The translations under genes were made by a program, and so were the position numbers. A DNA stretch of 64,000 nucleotides from an uncultured Lewinella sp. GTDB lineage: Bacteria; Bacteroidota; Bacteroidia; Chitinophagales; Saprospiraceae. Below the pieces are notes generated by a model. The model was not told the origin of the DNA. It made no database searches and saw nothing but the letters and a program-made list of their open reading frames with translations. The stretch spans positions 1-64,000 of the forward strand of contig CAJXPD010000003.1 of NCBI GenBank assembly GCA_913057785.1, in the 5' to 3' direction. Each line of letters begins with the position of its first letter. Within the stretch, counting starts at the first letter, position 1. Positions 8,855-17,392 of the stretch are shown piece by piece.

Positions 8855-9805
8855 ATGAGGCCACTTTTCTCGCTATTCATCTTCCTATTTTGTGCCCATG
8901 GACTAACGGCTCAGTTGATCAAACAGAAGGTAGAGCCCAAGCAGGGGCTTTTACAACTGGCTCCTAATATCAGCGTTCCTTACGAAGACGCAGGTTATAC
9001 CCTGGTGCTTCCAAAAAGTGAAACCGCAAAAGGCCTCATCGTTTTCTTCAATTCTGATCGAGATACGATCAATAAGATCTTCCATCATGCCATACCATTG
9101 GGCATAGCTGTAGCTTACGTGACCACTGGTAATCGATTCGAATTTTTCTTTGAAGAAGAACGCATGCAACAAATAGAGTCCTACTTGCAGGAAATCATAT
9201 CCCAGTATAAAATCCCGAAAGGAAACCTGCTTTTTTGCGGAATGTCGTTAGCGGGTACAAGGGCTTTGAAACAAGCCATTTTTGCCAAGCAGGATCAGCG
9301 TAATTCTCGGCTTGTTCCACGTGCCATCGCCGCTTGTGATTCACCGATCGACTTTGTGCGCTTCTGGCAATCCTTGGAAAGAGCCAAACGACTTAACATC
9401 AGTCCCATTGCGGTAAACGAAGCAACTTGGGTCACCGCCTACCTAGAAAAGAACCTAAATGGAACACCAAAAAACCAAGAAAGCAGCTACATCAATTATT
9501 CTCCTTATAGCTTTTCCAATCTTGAAACAGGAAATGAGCGTTGGTTAAAGGATATCGCGGTGCGGGCCTACACAGAACCCGATGTACAGTGGTGGATGGA
9601 CAATCGAGGAAAAAGCTATTATGGCATGAATGCCCTGGATGCTGCGGCCCTGGTCAATACGCTGCAATTATCAGGAAATAAAGAAGCGCAATTAATGCTA
9701 ACTGAAGATCGAGGATATCGACCGGATGGCAGCAGACACCCGCATTCCTGGAGTATTGTAGACGAAAAGGAGTTAGTAGAATGGTTTAATCAATTATTAG
9801 AATAG
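8855..9805 (+). CDS. Secreted alpha/beta-hydrolase-like protein
   Basis: The 316-residue protein begins with a cleavable signal peptide (MRPLFSLFIFLFCAHGLTAQ). The centre has a nucleophile elbow GMSLAG (about residue 129) after strands LIVFFNSD and AVAYVTTGN, the arrangement of alpha/beta hydrolases and esterase-type enzymes. A C-terminal SRHPHSWSIVD offers the catalytic His. Substrate is unknown. It is probably periplasmic or extracellular. Its last 16 bases overlap the end of the convergent gene. Confidence 0.7.
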   Translation: MRPLFSLFIFLFCAHGLTAQLIKQKVEPKQGLLQLAPNISVPYEDAGYTLVLPKSETAKGLIVFFNSDRDTINKIFHHAIPLGIAVAYVTTGNRFEFFFEEERMQQIESYLQEIISQYKIPKGNLLFCGMSLAGTRALKQAIFAKQDQRNSRLVPRAIAACDSPIDFVRFWQSLERAKRLNISPIAVNEATWVTAYLEKNLNGTPKNQESSYINYSPYSFSNLETGNERWLKDIAVRAYTEPDVQWWMDNRGKSYYGMNALDAAALVNTLQLSGNKEAQLMLTEDRGYRPDGSRHPHSWSIVDEKELVEWFNQLLE

Positions 9806-10659
9806 CTCACCGCCGCCAAGCCCTTCTCATCACACATTGGCGCATCTAGAATCATGCGAGCGCCCAATGTCTCAATTGCTTGGGATGGATCCCATTGCAG
9901 CACCATCCAATCGTCATAACGCACCACCTGGCCGCTCAGCCGCACCGCCTGGCCAACCACGGGAAGCACCTCTTGGTTGACTACTTGTCCGTCGCTTCCT
10001 TTTACAATCAAATAAGCGGTACTACCGTCGGCTAATTTGGTTTTTAAAACAGGCGGAATACCGCCAGCAATACAAAGAGAAGCACAAGATCTATGCACCT
10101 TACCTTCTCCTGGTTTCATCACGCCAAAATAGCATTTGGGGTCAGCTATTTCCCCCGTGAAGGTATAGCCTGGAAGTCGCTCAATGGTTCTCCTGACAGG
10201 CTGGGCTTGCTCTACTTGCAAAACAGAAGAAGGACCTTTTGTCAGTTCCAATAGCGTTTTCCCATCATGATAAATCAAGGTTCCTTCCAAGGTCAACATC
10301 TTACCCTCAAGCGGCATCTTTCTTTCTGCTGCTGCCGAATCCAAGGACGCTTCTGCTCCGTGCTTTCCAAACCCAATGAGTAGAATGCTTTGTATTACCG
10401 CCTGGCCAGACAAATCATTCCCCTGTACGACTTGTAATAGTGGAACTGGGTTTGTAGTTAAGACCCCACTCACCACGGTAGGTTTCCCGAGTTCAAAGGT
10501 GGCTGTATTAAATTCTTTCTGTCCTTTTACGATCATAAAGGCCGCAACAATAGACAGTACTCCTACTCCTATCAGAAAGAGTCTAATCTTGCGCCAATGT
10601 CCATTCGGCATTTTCGGCAAATATCCAATGTAAAAACCCTGATCAGACATATCAGTCAT
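9790..10659 (-). CDS. Membrane-anchored protein with Cys/His motif, last gene of Rieske operon
   Basis: The likely start is the ATG at 10659 (MTDMSDQGF); an upstream ATG at 10689 is possible. After about 25 cytoplasmic residues comes one membrane helix (FLIGVGVLSIVAAFMIV), then about 240 residues outside. The outer part reads as two beta-rich, OB-like stretches (GKMLTLEGTLIYHDGKTLLEL and AVRLSGQVVRYDDWMVLQWD). Between them a block DPKCYFGVMKPGEGK is followed by HRSCASLCIAGG, giving three Cys and one His in about 25 residues, a possible metal or cofactor site. I do not know a function. It follows the Rieske fusion gene with an 84 bp gap and is probably cotranscribed with it. Confidence 0.7.
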   Translation of the reverse strand: MTDMSDQGFYIGYLPKMPNGHWRKIRLFLIGVGVLSIVAAFMIVKGQKEFNTATFELGKPTVVSGVLTTNPVPLLQVVQGNDLSGQAVIQSILLIGFGKHGAEASLDSAAAERKMPLEGKMLTLEGTLIYHDGKTLLELTKGPSSVLQVEQAQPVRRTIERLPGYTFTGEIADPKCYFGVMKPGEGKVHRSCASLCIAGGIPPVLKTKLADGSTAYLIVKGSDGQVVNQEVLPVVGQAVRLSGQVVRYDDWMVLQWDPSQAIETLGARMILDAPMCDEKGLAAVSYSNN

Positions 10660-10772
10660 TTTATTTGAACGCCGAGGCGAGATAGCCAACCTATCTTATT
10701 GTACTTGGGCACTTAAACCTAGAATACCTCGGGCGCGTAATGCATTCTAATTGATTATTCTCGACATAGCCC

Positions 10773-11807
10773 CTACCCGATTACGGCGGGTGGTCGCTTA
10801 GTGCCTTCCGCATGCGGCTCGGGATTGACATAAACGGTGTCCTCATTCACTCGTACGTCATAGGTTTTAACCTTTTCGGTAAAAGGTGGGGGAGATTGGC
10901 CGTTTTCTGGCAAGTATTGATAGCCATGCCAGGGACAAGTGATGCACCCATCCACGATCTTGCCTTCTCCTAGAGGTCCGTTCTGATGTTTACATACATT
11001 GTGGATAGCAGAGAGTTTTCCGTCGTATTTAAAGATCGCAATGTTCTCTCCTTCTAGGATCACCACCTTAGCTCGGTTCTCGGCTATATCTTGAACCTTG
11101 CATACAGGTACAAACCCATCTGTAGCGTCACTAAGCGCTTTACTTTCACCAGTATTCGTTTTTAAGCCTGCCGTCACATGTAAGCCGATTACCACAAGCA
11201 TCCCAACTCCTAGTAAACTTGCCCCAAGGGGTACTCCTTCTTGTTGCAAGACGCCAAGGGCCACATGAAGTACAATTAAGGCATAGGCTACATAGACCAT
11301 CATATGCAATGCCTTCCAAATTCTTGGGCTTAAATTTTCTAGCCAAAAGTCATGACTAGTGGCAGCCATGAGGAACAGGATTAGCAAGGCAAAAAAACCA
11401 AAGATCTGGAAAGGGAATTGCGAAATCGAATCGTAGTTGGAGTTGGAAGTAAACAAGGCTTCTAATGGACTCACATCGCCCAAAGCATGAAATTGAATCA
11501 AACTCACAATCGCATGAATCAAAGCGATCAAGAACATGCTAACCCCTAGATGTCTGCGATTATAGAGCAATGGCAAGAAGAGGGAATTCAAACGACACAA
11601 AGGTCCAATCACCAATATCACATGCAACAAGAGAAATGCTAGAGTAGCTGTTGATCGAATGATCAATGATTCTGGACTCGTACTGGGGTGTAACCAAAGG
11701 TGGAAACCTGCAAAAAGGATAAAATATAGCGCTACAAAACCCAGCAAAGCCAGATCATATCGCTTCTTTTGCCGATTCCACAATACCGGTGAATATTCAA
11801 CACTCAT
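10773..11807 (-). CDS. Fused ferric reductase-like transmembrane and Rieske [2Fe-2S] protein
   Basis: The 344-residue protein has six or so membrane helices in its first 220 residues, with histidines on several of them (LLLHVILVIGP, FLIALIHAIVS, ALHMMVYVAYALIVLHVAL), the pattern of a ferric reductase-like or YedZ-type b-haem domain. The C-terminal third (about 230-335) is a Rieske ferredoxin domain with the cluster ligands in CKH-x16-CPWH (about residues 270-293). It should pass electrons across or along the membrane through haem and then the iron-sulphur cluster. No flavin or NAD domain is present, so a partner must supply or accept electrons. It sits in a four-gene operon. Confidence 0.85.
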   Translation of the reverse strand: MSVEYSPVLWNRQKKRYDLALLGFVALYFILFAGFHLWLHPSTSPESLIIRSTATLAFLLLHVILVIGPLCRLNSLFLPLLYNRRHLGVSMFLIALIHAIVSLIQFHALGDVSPLEALFTSNSNYDSISQFPFQIFGFFALLILFLMAATSHDFWLENLSPRIWKALHMMVYVAYALIVLHVALGVLQQEGVPLGASLLGVGMLVVIGLHVTAGLKTNTGESKALSDATDGFVPVCKVQDIAENRAKVVILEGENIAIFKYDGKLSAIHNVCKHQNGPLGEGKIVDGCITCPWHGYQYLPENGQSPPPFTEKVKTYDVRVNEDTVYVNPEPHAEGTKRPPAVIG

Positions 11808-11874
11808 AATTCTTAAACATTATGATTATAAGTGTGGGATGGAACAATCTTTGCTGATTAAGCCCATCCTTACA

Positions 11875-12321
11875 CTATTGCATATTTAAAGCTGTTGTAG
11901 CTATTTTCTCTTTTTTTATGGGATCGTATTGGAGTAGATATTGCTTACCCTGCGCCAATGTCAGACTATCCAGTATAAAGCGTTGTCTCCCCTTCGCCTC
12001 AACTTTTCCCAATAGTCGATAGGCATCAATTTTACCATCCTCTTTTGGTCCAATATAAAAGGTGGCTAAGGGGTGCTGGGAAGTTTCTTTATAGTCAATC
12101 TCCAAATAATGGTTATCCAAATCATCCTTGCTTAGCCAAGCATCGAGATTGGCCGTTGTAGCTACTTCCTTCACAACCTGAGTAGACGGCTGGTTAAGGG
12201 CAGTGCCTTTGATCTCAGTTTCCCCAGGACGAGCTAATAGCGCAATGATATAAGCTGCTGGAAGTAAAACGCCAATCAATAACCACATCAACCGATGACG
12301 TTTTCGGAATCGTACAATCAT
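11875..12321 (-). CDS. Single-pass membrane protein of Rieske operon, unknown function
   Basis: The 148-residue protein has a basic N-terminus (VRFRKRHR), one membrane helix (about residues 12-30) and a soluble domain of about 115 residues, with a likely beta sandwich in the segments LEIDYKETSQHPLATFYIGP and RFILDSLTLAQGKQYLL. I do not recognise the family. It lies 68 bp upstream of the Rieske fusion gene and one base downstream of the 69-aa gene, so it is most likely translated from the same mRNA. Confidence 0.65.
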   Translation of the reverse strand: MIVRFRKRHRLMWLLIGVLLPAAYIIALLARPGETEIKGTALNQPSTQVVKEVATTANLDAWLSKDDLDNHYLEIDYKETSQHPLATFYIGPKEDGKIDAYRLLGKVEAKGRQRFILDSLTLAQGKQYLLQYDPIKKEKIATTALNMQ

Positions 12322-12322
12322 C

Positions 12323-12532
12323 TTATTTCGACTTTTTCATCCATTTAAGAAGAAGGACTGGCCATAGTGCGATTGAGCCCGGGAAAATCAGGGCTTTGAA
12401 CACCCAGGAGGTGCCTTTGACTTTTTCGTCCAACCTACCTGCTCCAACTGTAATGAATACAATGGCAAAGGCAAACCCCAACAGCAAGTAGATTAGGAAT
12501 ACATTAGAGAAGACGAGGGCAAAGGTTTTCAT
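12323..12532 (-). CDS. Small two-helix membrane protein, first gene of Rieske operon
   Basis: The 69-residue product has two hydrophobic helices (FALVFSNVFLIYLLLGFAFA and FKALIFPGSIALWPVLLL) joined by a short polar loop, and a basic C-terminus (KWMKKSK). The next gene starts one base after its stop, which supports real expression. Possible roles are assembly or anchoring of the electron-transfer module, but this is only inferred from position. Confidence 0.6.
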   Translation of the reverse strand: MKTFALVFSNVFLIYLLLGFAFAIVFITVGAGRLDEKVKGTSWVFKALIFPGSIALWPVLLLKWMKKSK

Positions 12533-12682
12533 ACATGGCTTTAGTTAGCATACGGAAACAACTAAAAATAGTTCTTTTTCACTATCTATTATAGAGTTGG
12601 AAGCATTTGGGCTCATAATACATCACTTCAGCTCAAAGAATGTCTTTGAATACTCATTTCAGCTACCAACTCCATAGGGAAA

Positions 12683-14140
12683 GTGATAAATTACCCGCAG
12701 ATTAACGCATTGCCAATAAGCCCTATGCTGATCTCCTTTATCATTTTATATCTCCTGGGTACCATAGCCATTGGTTGGTGGGCTTCTAGGAGAGTAAAGA
12801 CGGCCAAGGATTTTGCCCTCGCGGGCCGGAATCTACCGTTGCTGGTAGCAGCCTCGGCCTTGTTCGCCACCTGGTTTGGTTCCGAAACCATCATGGGCGC
12901 TTCCTCAGAGTTTATCGAACACGGCGTCATAGGTATTATTGAAGATCCCTTTGGAGCTGCACTTTGTCTTATCCTGGTAGGAGCCTTCTTTGCTCGTCCA
13001 TTGTATCGGCTAAACATCATCACCTTCAACGACTTCTTCCGCATTCGCTTCAATCGGCGTACCGAGTTGATTTCCGCTATTTTCATGGTTCCTTCATACT
13101 TTGGCTGGATCGCGGCACAGCTAGTAGCCATGGCCATTATTCTCAACACGATAGCCAATGTTCCACTTTTCTGGGGCATTATGATTTGCACGCTTGTTGT
13201 TGTGGCTTATACTTATATCGGTGGCATGTGGGCCGTCTCCGTTACCGATTTCGTACAAACCATCATGATCCTCCTAGGGCTAGTCATTCTTGCGGCCCAG
13301 CTATTCGCTAAGGTGGGCAGTATTGATCGACTAGTAGAAGGAGCTCCTGAAGGTTTTTTCCGATTCACCCCTCAGGCTGACTTACACCATATTGCCCATT
13401 ATGTGGCAGCTTGGATTACCATCGGGCTAGGCTCTATACCCCAGCAGGATATCTTCCAAAGGGTCATGGCCGCCAAATCCGCCGACACCGCCGTTAGAGC
13501 CTCCTATCTTGGTGGCGCTGGATACTTAATCATCGGCTTAATCCCGCTCTTCATTGGTTTATGTGGGAAAGTTCTTTATCCGGAGCTCAATAGTGGGGAC
13601 CCACAAATGATACTTCCGCAAATGGTACTACAACACAGCAGCCTTTTCCTACAGATTCTCTTCTTCGGGGCCTTACTTTCTGCTATTCTAAGTACCACCT
13701 CAGGGGCTATCTTAGCCCCAGCCACGGTAATTGGTGAAAATCTCATCCGCCCCTACCTCAAGGATATCACAGATAAAAAACTACTGCAGATCATGCGCTG
13801 GTCCGTAGTTGGAGTAGCTATTTGTTCAGCCATAATGGCAAATTGGAACAGTAATATCTTTGACTTAGTCAGCCAATCTTCCGCCTTGAGTCTAGTTTCT
13901 TTGTTCATCCCACTCACAGCCGGTCTCTATTGGAAAAAGGCCTCCTGTACTGGAGCTCTGGTAGCGATACTAGCTGGTATGGGGGTCTGGTTGGCCTGTG
14001 AAATAATGGGGACTGCTATCCCTAGTCTGATCTATGGCGGCCTAGCCAGCTGGGTGGGCATGTTGCTTGGTACCTGGCTTTGGCCAGATGATAGTTATAC
14101 GGACTTTACGTCTAGCCTAAAGGCGAGTTCGACTAATTAG
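12683..14140 (+). CDS. Sodium:solute symporter family transporter
   Basis: The 485-residue protein has about 13 membrane helices and the SSS family signatures: AIGWWASRRVKTAKDFALAGR after helix 1, ATWFGSETIMGASSEF in helix 2, and YTYIGGMWAVSVTDFVQ in helix 5-6. Members carry sugars, amino acids, choline, pantothenate or carboxylates with Na+. The substrate cannot be assigned here, though the second-helix pattern resembles the choline/proline-type branch. The assigned start is a GTG at 12683; the ATG at 12725 would begin inside helix 1. It is divergent from the Rieske operon, with a 150 bp gap for both promoters. Confidence 0.88.
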   Translation: MINYPQINALPISPMLISFIILYLLGTIAIGWWASRRVKTAKDFALAGRNLPLLVAASALFATWFGSETIMGASSEFIEHGVIGIIEDPFGAALCLILVGAFFARPLYRLNIITFNDFFRIRFNRRTELISAIFMVPSYFGWIAAQLVAMAIILNTIANVPLFWGIMICTLVVVAYTYIGGMWAVSVTDFVQTIMILLGLVILAAQLFAKVGSIDRLVEGAPEGFFRFTPQADLHHIAHYVAAWITIGLGSIPQQDIFQRVMAAKSADTAVRASYLGGAGYLIIGLIPLFIGLCGKVLYPELNSGDPQMILPQMVLQHSSLFLQILFFGALLSAILSTTSGAILAPATVIGENLIRPYLKDITDKKLLQIMRWSVVGVAICSAIMANWNSNIFDLVSQSSALSLVSLFIPLTAGLYWKKASCTGALVAILAGMGVWLACEIMGTAIPSLIYGGLASWVGMLLGTWLWPDDSYTDFTSSLKASSTN

Positions 14141-14192
14141 GACTGCCGGTTTTTCATTTTTTTTAACTTTGGAAGGTTCAATTCACTCCTTC

Positions 14193-14828
14193 ATGTACGA
14201 ATTTTTCGAAGATCTTAAGGATAGTATATTCGGTAATGAAAGACAAGCTGACCTTTCGCGATTTGCTGATCGCATGGGGATGGCTTATCAGAAAAAACGC
14301 GGGATAAAGGATCTTGAGTTTGAACTGATGGACTTGAAGATCTTTAAGGGTAGCAAACGAAAGACGATACGACATTTTTGCACGCAAAAGCTGCCCAATA
14401 TTGAAGGAAGTGTTCAACTGTTCGATTATCAGTACTACCCAGACAGTGGCAAACGGCAAACCACGATTCTCATCTTTGAATCCTCTGCCTACGATTTTCC
14501 AACCTTCCTATTGCGCCCCAAAGGCACCTTCGAGAAACTAGGGACCTTGCTCAGCAGCGGCAAGCCGGAGTTTAGACACACTCCAGCATTCAACAAGGAA
14601 TTCGTCTTGAATAGTTCAGCCAAGGACTTGGTTAAACCCTTCTTTCAGAAAGATGTACTAGATCTTTTGCTAACGCTTAACCATCTCACCTTGGAGGGCA
14701 AGGGTCGATATTTGATGATCTACGAAAAAAGCAAACTGCAACCCATTGATAAATTACTTCCCTTCTACGAGGATGCCCTAGAATTAGCAGAGTATATGCA
14801 TCGCGATCCTCCCAGCGAATTTGTCTAA
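14193..14828 (+). CDS. Hypothetical cytoplasmic protein
   Basis: The ATG at 14193 (MYEFFEDLKDS) is the best start; an upstream in-frame TTG at 14169 would add eight residues. The 211-residue product has no signal or membrane segment. Strands such as RQTTILIFESSAYDFPTFLL and GRYLMIYEKSK, and a middle segment LRPKGTFEKLGTLL, are reminiscent of DUF3137-like proteins, but I cannot confirm this. It ends two bases before the stop of the convergent endonuclease V gene. Confidence 0.6.
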   Translation: MYEFFEDLKDSIFGNERQADLSRFADRMGMAYQKKRGIKDLEFELMDLKIFKGSKRKTIRHFCTQKLPNIEGSVQLFDYQYYPDSGKRQTTILIFESSAYDFPTFLLRPKGTFEKLGTLLSSGKPEFRHTPAFNKEFVLNSSAKDLVKPFFQKDVLDLLLTLNHLTLEGKGRYLMIYEKSKLQPIDKLLPFYEDALELAEYMHRDPPSEFV

Positions 14829-14829
14829 G

Positions 14830-15522
14830 CTATCTTTCTCTCAGAATCTCTACGCCTAGCTTCCGTTCTCCCCTTCGAATGGCATTGACTAATAGATCTG
14901 CCTGTCGAGTTGGTTCTGGAATGCGATACTCACGGGCACAGTGTAAAGCGATTTCCACACTTTGCTCCATACTCATACCATGTCCCGGAGAGATCCAGAC
15001 CTGTTTGACATTCGCTCGAGTTCTCACGACATGTCCTATTGTCTCCCCTTGATCTAACAAGGGACTAGTACTTCCCTTTTCGACTTCCAGTTCCTCATAC
15101 TCACCCAGTAGATGAGTCTTTCCGCAACCCAAAGTGGGACAGTCTGTCAAAATACCAAAATGAGTAGCTACCCCCACCCTTCTCGGATGAGCAATCCCAT
15201 GCCCATCCATCATCATCACATCCGGCTGCTCGGGCAGCTTATTCCAGGCTTGCATAATGGCAGGAATTTCTCGAAAAGATAGTAGGCCGGGGATGTAGGG
15301 AAATTGCATTCGATCTTGTATGGAACAGCACAACAAAACCTCCATACTTTCGTAATCCAATATGACGATACCTGCATAGATAATGTCGGAAGATTGATCA
15401 TAGGCGATATCTGCACCTCCGATGGTGCGGATCGAACGCTTTAAAGGAGTGAGACGAGTTAAACTTTGTAACTCCTTTTGTCGTTCAATGGCTGCTTCAG
15501 GGCTGAGTTTCCAATCTTCCAT
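14830..15522 (-). CDS. nfi: Endonuclease V
   Basis: The 230-residue protein carries the endonuclease V hallmarks: GGADIAYD with the catalytic aspartate (about residue 38), PYIPGLLSFRE with the conserved glutamate (about 75-85), VMMMDGHGIAHPRRVGVATH (about 101-120) and VWISPGHGMS near the C-terminus. The enzyme nicks DNA one base 3' of deaminated bases, chiefly hypoxanthine, and can also cleave inosine-containing RNA. It appears monocistronic. Length and motif spacing match bacterial Nfi. Confidence 0.92.
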   Translation of the reverse strand: MEDWKLSPEAAIERQKELQSLTRLTPLKRSIRTIGGADIAYDQSSDIIYAGIVILDYESMEVLLCCSIQDRMQFPYIPGLLSFREIPAIMQAWNKLPEQPDVMMMDGHGIAHPRRVGVATHFGILTDCPTLGCGKTHLLGEYEELEVEKGSTSPLLDQGETIGHVVRTRANVKQVWISPGHGMSMEQSVEIALHCAREYRIPEPTRQADLLVNAIRRGERKLGVEILRER

Positions 15523-15646
15523 GCAATGTTTTTGTTCTTGAATTGTTTCCTCTATGGTAAAAGGTAATATATAAGATTAGTTCCCCATTTCTGGAAATCT
15601 TGTGCTGGATTAACGAACTTTACTTATCCAAATTATTGAAGATCCC

Positions 15647-17062
15647 ATGAAGCTCCTTAGACTGTTATTCTTACTCCTTTTGCTAGGAACAACCTCCGCC
15701 TATCCTCCCGTGGAAGCCGTTGCAGGGAAGAAGGAAGCCTACAAGCACTACTACAAAGGAGCTTTCTTCTATGGAGAGGAACGATTCCAATCAGCCCTAG
15801 GGCATTTTAAGCAAGCCTACAATGCCGTTCCTGAGGAATTCAACTTTGCCCTTTCGCTCGGACTCTGCCTAAGTCGTGTTGGGAAGGCCAAAGAAGGGCT
15901 ATCGATTATTTCCAAAGGGGAAAAGACCTTTAGTGAGCGAGATCCAGAATTTGCCAAAAAGCGCGCCTTAAAATTCTTCATCGAAGGAATGATCTACCTC
16001 TATGGTGAGCAGTACCACAAAGCCATTCCCTTAATCAAAACCAGTATCAAACTACAAGAAGAGATCAAGAAAAATAGCACCTTAAGCATCTTCCATAATG
16101 CGCTCGGCTATGCCCAACTCATGGATCAAGGTAAAAATGCTCACCGAAAAAACAACATGGCACCACACCTGCACGTTCACCAACGCGATATGCTAAAAAG
16201 TAGAGATAATTTTGCCCAAGCGCTCCTATTTGACGGCTATAACCAGGAGGCTAAACGGAATTATAAGATACTATCGGATTCGCTAGAGTTGGAGCAAGAT
16301 GTAAGGATGGGTTCGCTGAGTGAAGAAGATTTTGATTCCATCGAGATTCACCCCACCTATGGCAATCTACCTTATAATGCCAGCAAGCTGAAGAAATTTA
16401 CAGAATACGATGAAATTGTTTTTCTGCTAGACATCTCGGGATCAATGGTCATGGAAAAAGTAACCTGCAAAGATCAAACGCGCTTTCAGGTTATGAAAGA
16501 GACGGCGCTCTATATGCTGGAGCAGATGCACCCCGATGTGAAGGTGGGTATCGGTACCATTGGAGGGGATTGCGGAACGATACCCAGGTTATGGATTCCC
16601 GTCGGGAGTAGATCGCGTAAGGATCTTAAGTACGACCTGGAGTTTTTGGTACCGGACGGCACGACTCCCTTACTTAACATCCTGCAAGAAACACCTAGTC
16701 TGTTTTCCAAAAGTAGTGGAAAGAACCGTTCCATCTTTTTCATCAGTGATGGAGCCAATATCTGCCGGGCAGGTGGAGTGGATATTTGCGAGTGGTCGGA
16801 GGGACTTATAAGAAAAAACATCACCTTGAACGTTTTGACTTTTCTATATGCCAGTCTAGCCAACACCAATGCTTTTGCAGAGTATACTTGCCTGGCTGAA
16901 AATACGGATGGTGAAATCCTATACATGGACATTAATCGCTGTAAGCTTAAGCCTTTTAATTTTAATTTGGTACATAGTTGCAGACCAGAAATCCCAGAAT
17001 TCAAGCGGGTAGAATGCTGGGGCCCAGCCGTAAAGAACTTATGGGGGATATTCCTAGAATAG
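15647..17062 (+). CDS. Secreted TPR-VWA protein
   Basis: A signal peptide (MKLLRLLFLLLLLGTTSA) precedes tetratricopeptide-like helices at about residues 30-200 (YYKGAFFYGEERFQSALGHF, FFIEGMIYLYGEQYHKAIPL). A von Willebrand factor A domain follows at about 255-430, with an intact MIDAS start DISGSM (about residue 262), Thr in DGTTPLL and Asp in FFISDGANIC. The domain should bind a divalent metal and a protein partner. Eight or more cysteines in the second half suggest disulphides outside the cytoplasm. The partner is unknown, and the protein is not in a Bat-type aerotolerance cluster here. Confidence 0.75.
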   Translation: MKLLRLLFLLLLLGTTSAYPPVEAVAGKKEAYKHYYKGAFFYGEERFQSALGHFKQAYNAVPEEFNFALSLGLCLSRVGKAKEGLSIISKGEKTFSERDPEFAKKRALKFFIEGMIYLYGEQYHKAIPLIKTSIKLQEEIKKNSTLSIFHNALGYAQLMDQGKNAHRKNNMAPHLHVHQRDMLKSRDNFAQALLFDGYNQEAKRNYKILSDSLELEQDVRMGSLSEEDFDSIEIHPTYGNLPYNASKLKKFTEYDEIVFLLDISGSMVMEKVTCKDQTRFQVMKETALYMLEQMHPDVKVGIGTIGGDCGTIPRLWIPVGSRSRKDLKYDLEFLVPDGTTPLLNILQETPSLFSKSSGKNRSIFFISDGANICRAGGVDICEWSEGLIRKNITLNVLTFLYASLANTNAFAEYTCLAENTDGEILYMDINRCKLKPFNFNLVHSCRPEIPEFKRVECWGPAVKNLWGIFLE

Positions 17063-17144
17063 AGAAATGTCAGGGCCAACGGATTGAATTCCGAACTAGA
17101 TCTACTATGCTTTGTGAAATTCGTAAATGGCGTTCAACTTTTCA

Positions 17145-17176
17145 TTGGAAAAAACGTTTTTAAAAGCCTAACTTTG
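17145..17176 (+). promoter_or_regulatory. Probable purF promoter
   Basis: TTG at 17145-17147 is followed after 21 nt by TAACTTTG (17169-17176), close to the Bacteroidota -33/-7 consensus. Transcription from about 17183 would give a leader of about 210 nt before purF. Confidence 0.5.
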
Positions 17177-17193
17177 CACCTTTAAATGAAAGC

Positions 17194-17314
17194 GTTCCGG
17201 CAACGGGAACCCATTACACTACACCTTTTTCCCTAAGCTATTTTTGACTACTTACTTGCCTTCGTAGGCTTCCAGCGAAGTGGTCTATGGCTTTTGGATA
17301 AGGTGTAACAGTAA
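17194..17314 (+). promoter_or_regulatory. Structured RNA leader upstream of purF
   Basis: Most of the 330 bp gap before purF can fold. A first hairpin has arms GTTCC and GGAAC (17194-17210). A long interrupted rod of about 101 nt then runs from TTAC (17214) to GTAA (17314), with paired blocks ACACCTT/AAGGTGT, CC/GG, AAGC/GCTT, GACTA/TGGTC and a terminal CTTCG/CGAAG hairpin. No open reading frame is apparent in it. I cannot match it to a known riboswitch. A cis-acting leader or a small rod-like RNA are both possible. Confidence 0.45.
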
Positions 17315-17392
17315 AGTTTATTTTTCGTCATTCATCCAAACAAACAATGGCGCTGATTTCCAAAGGACTCGGCGCGATTAAAGACAGGCTTC

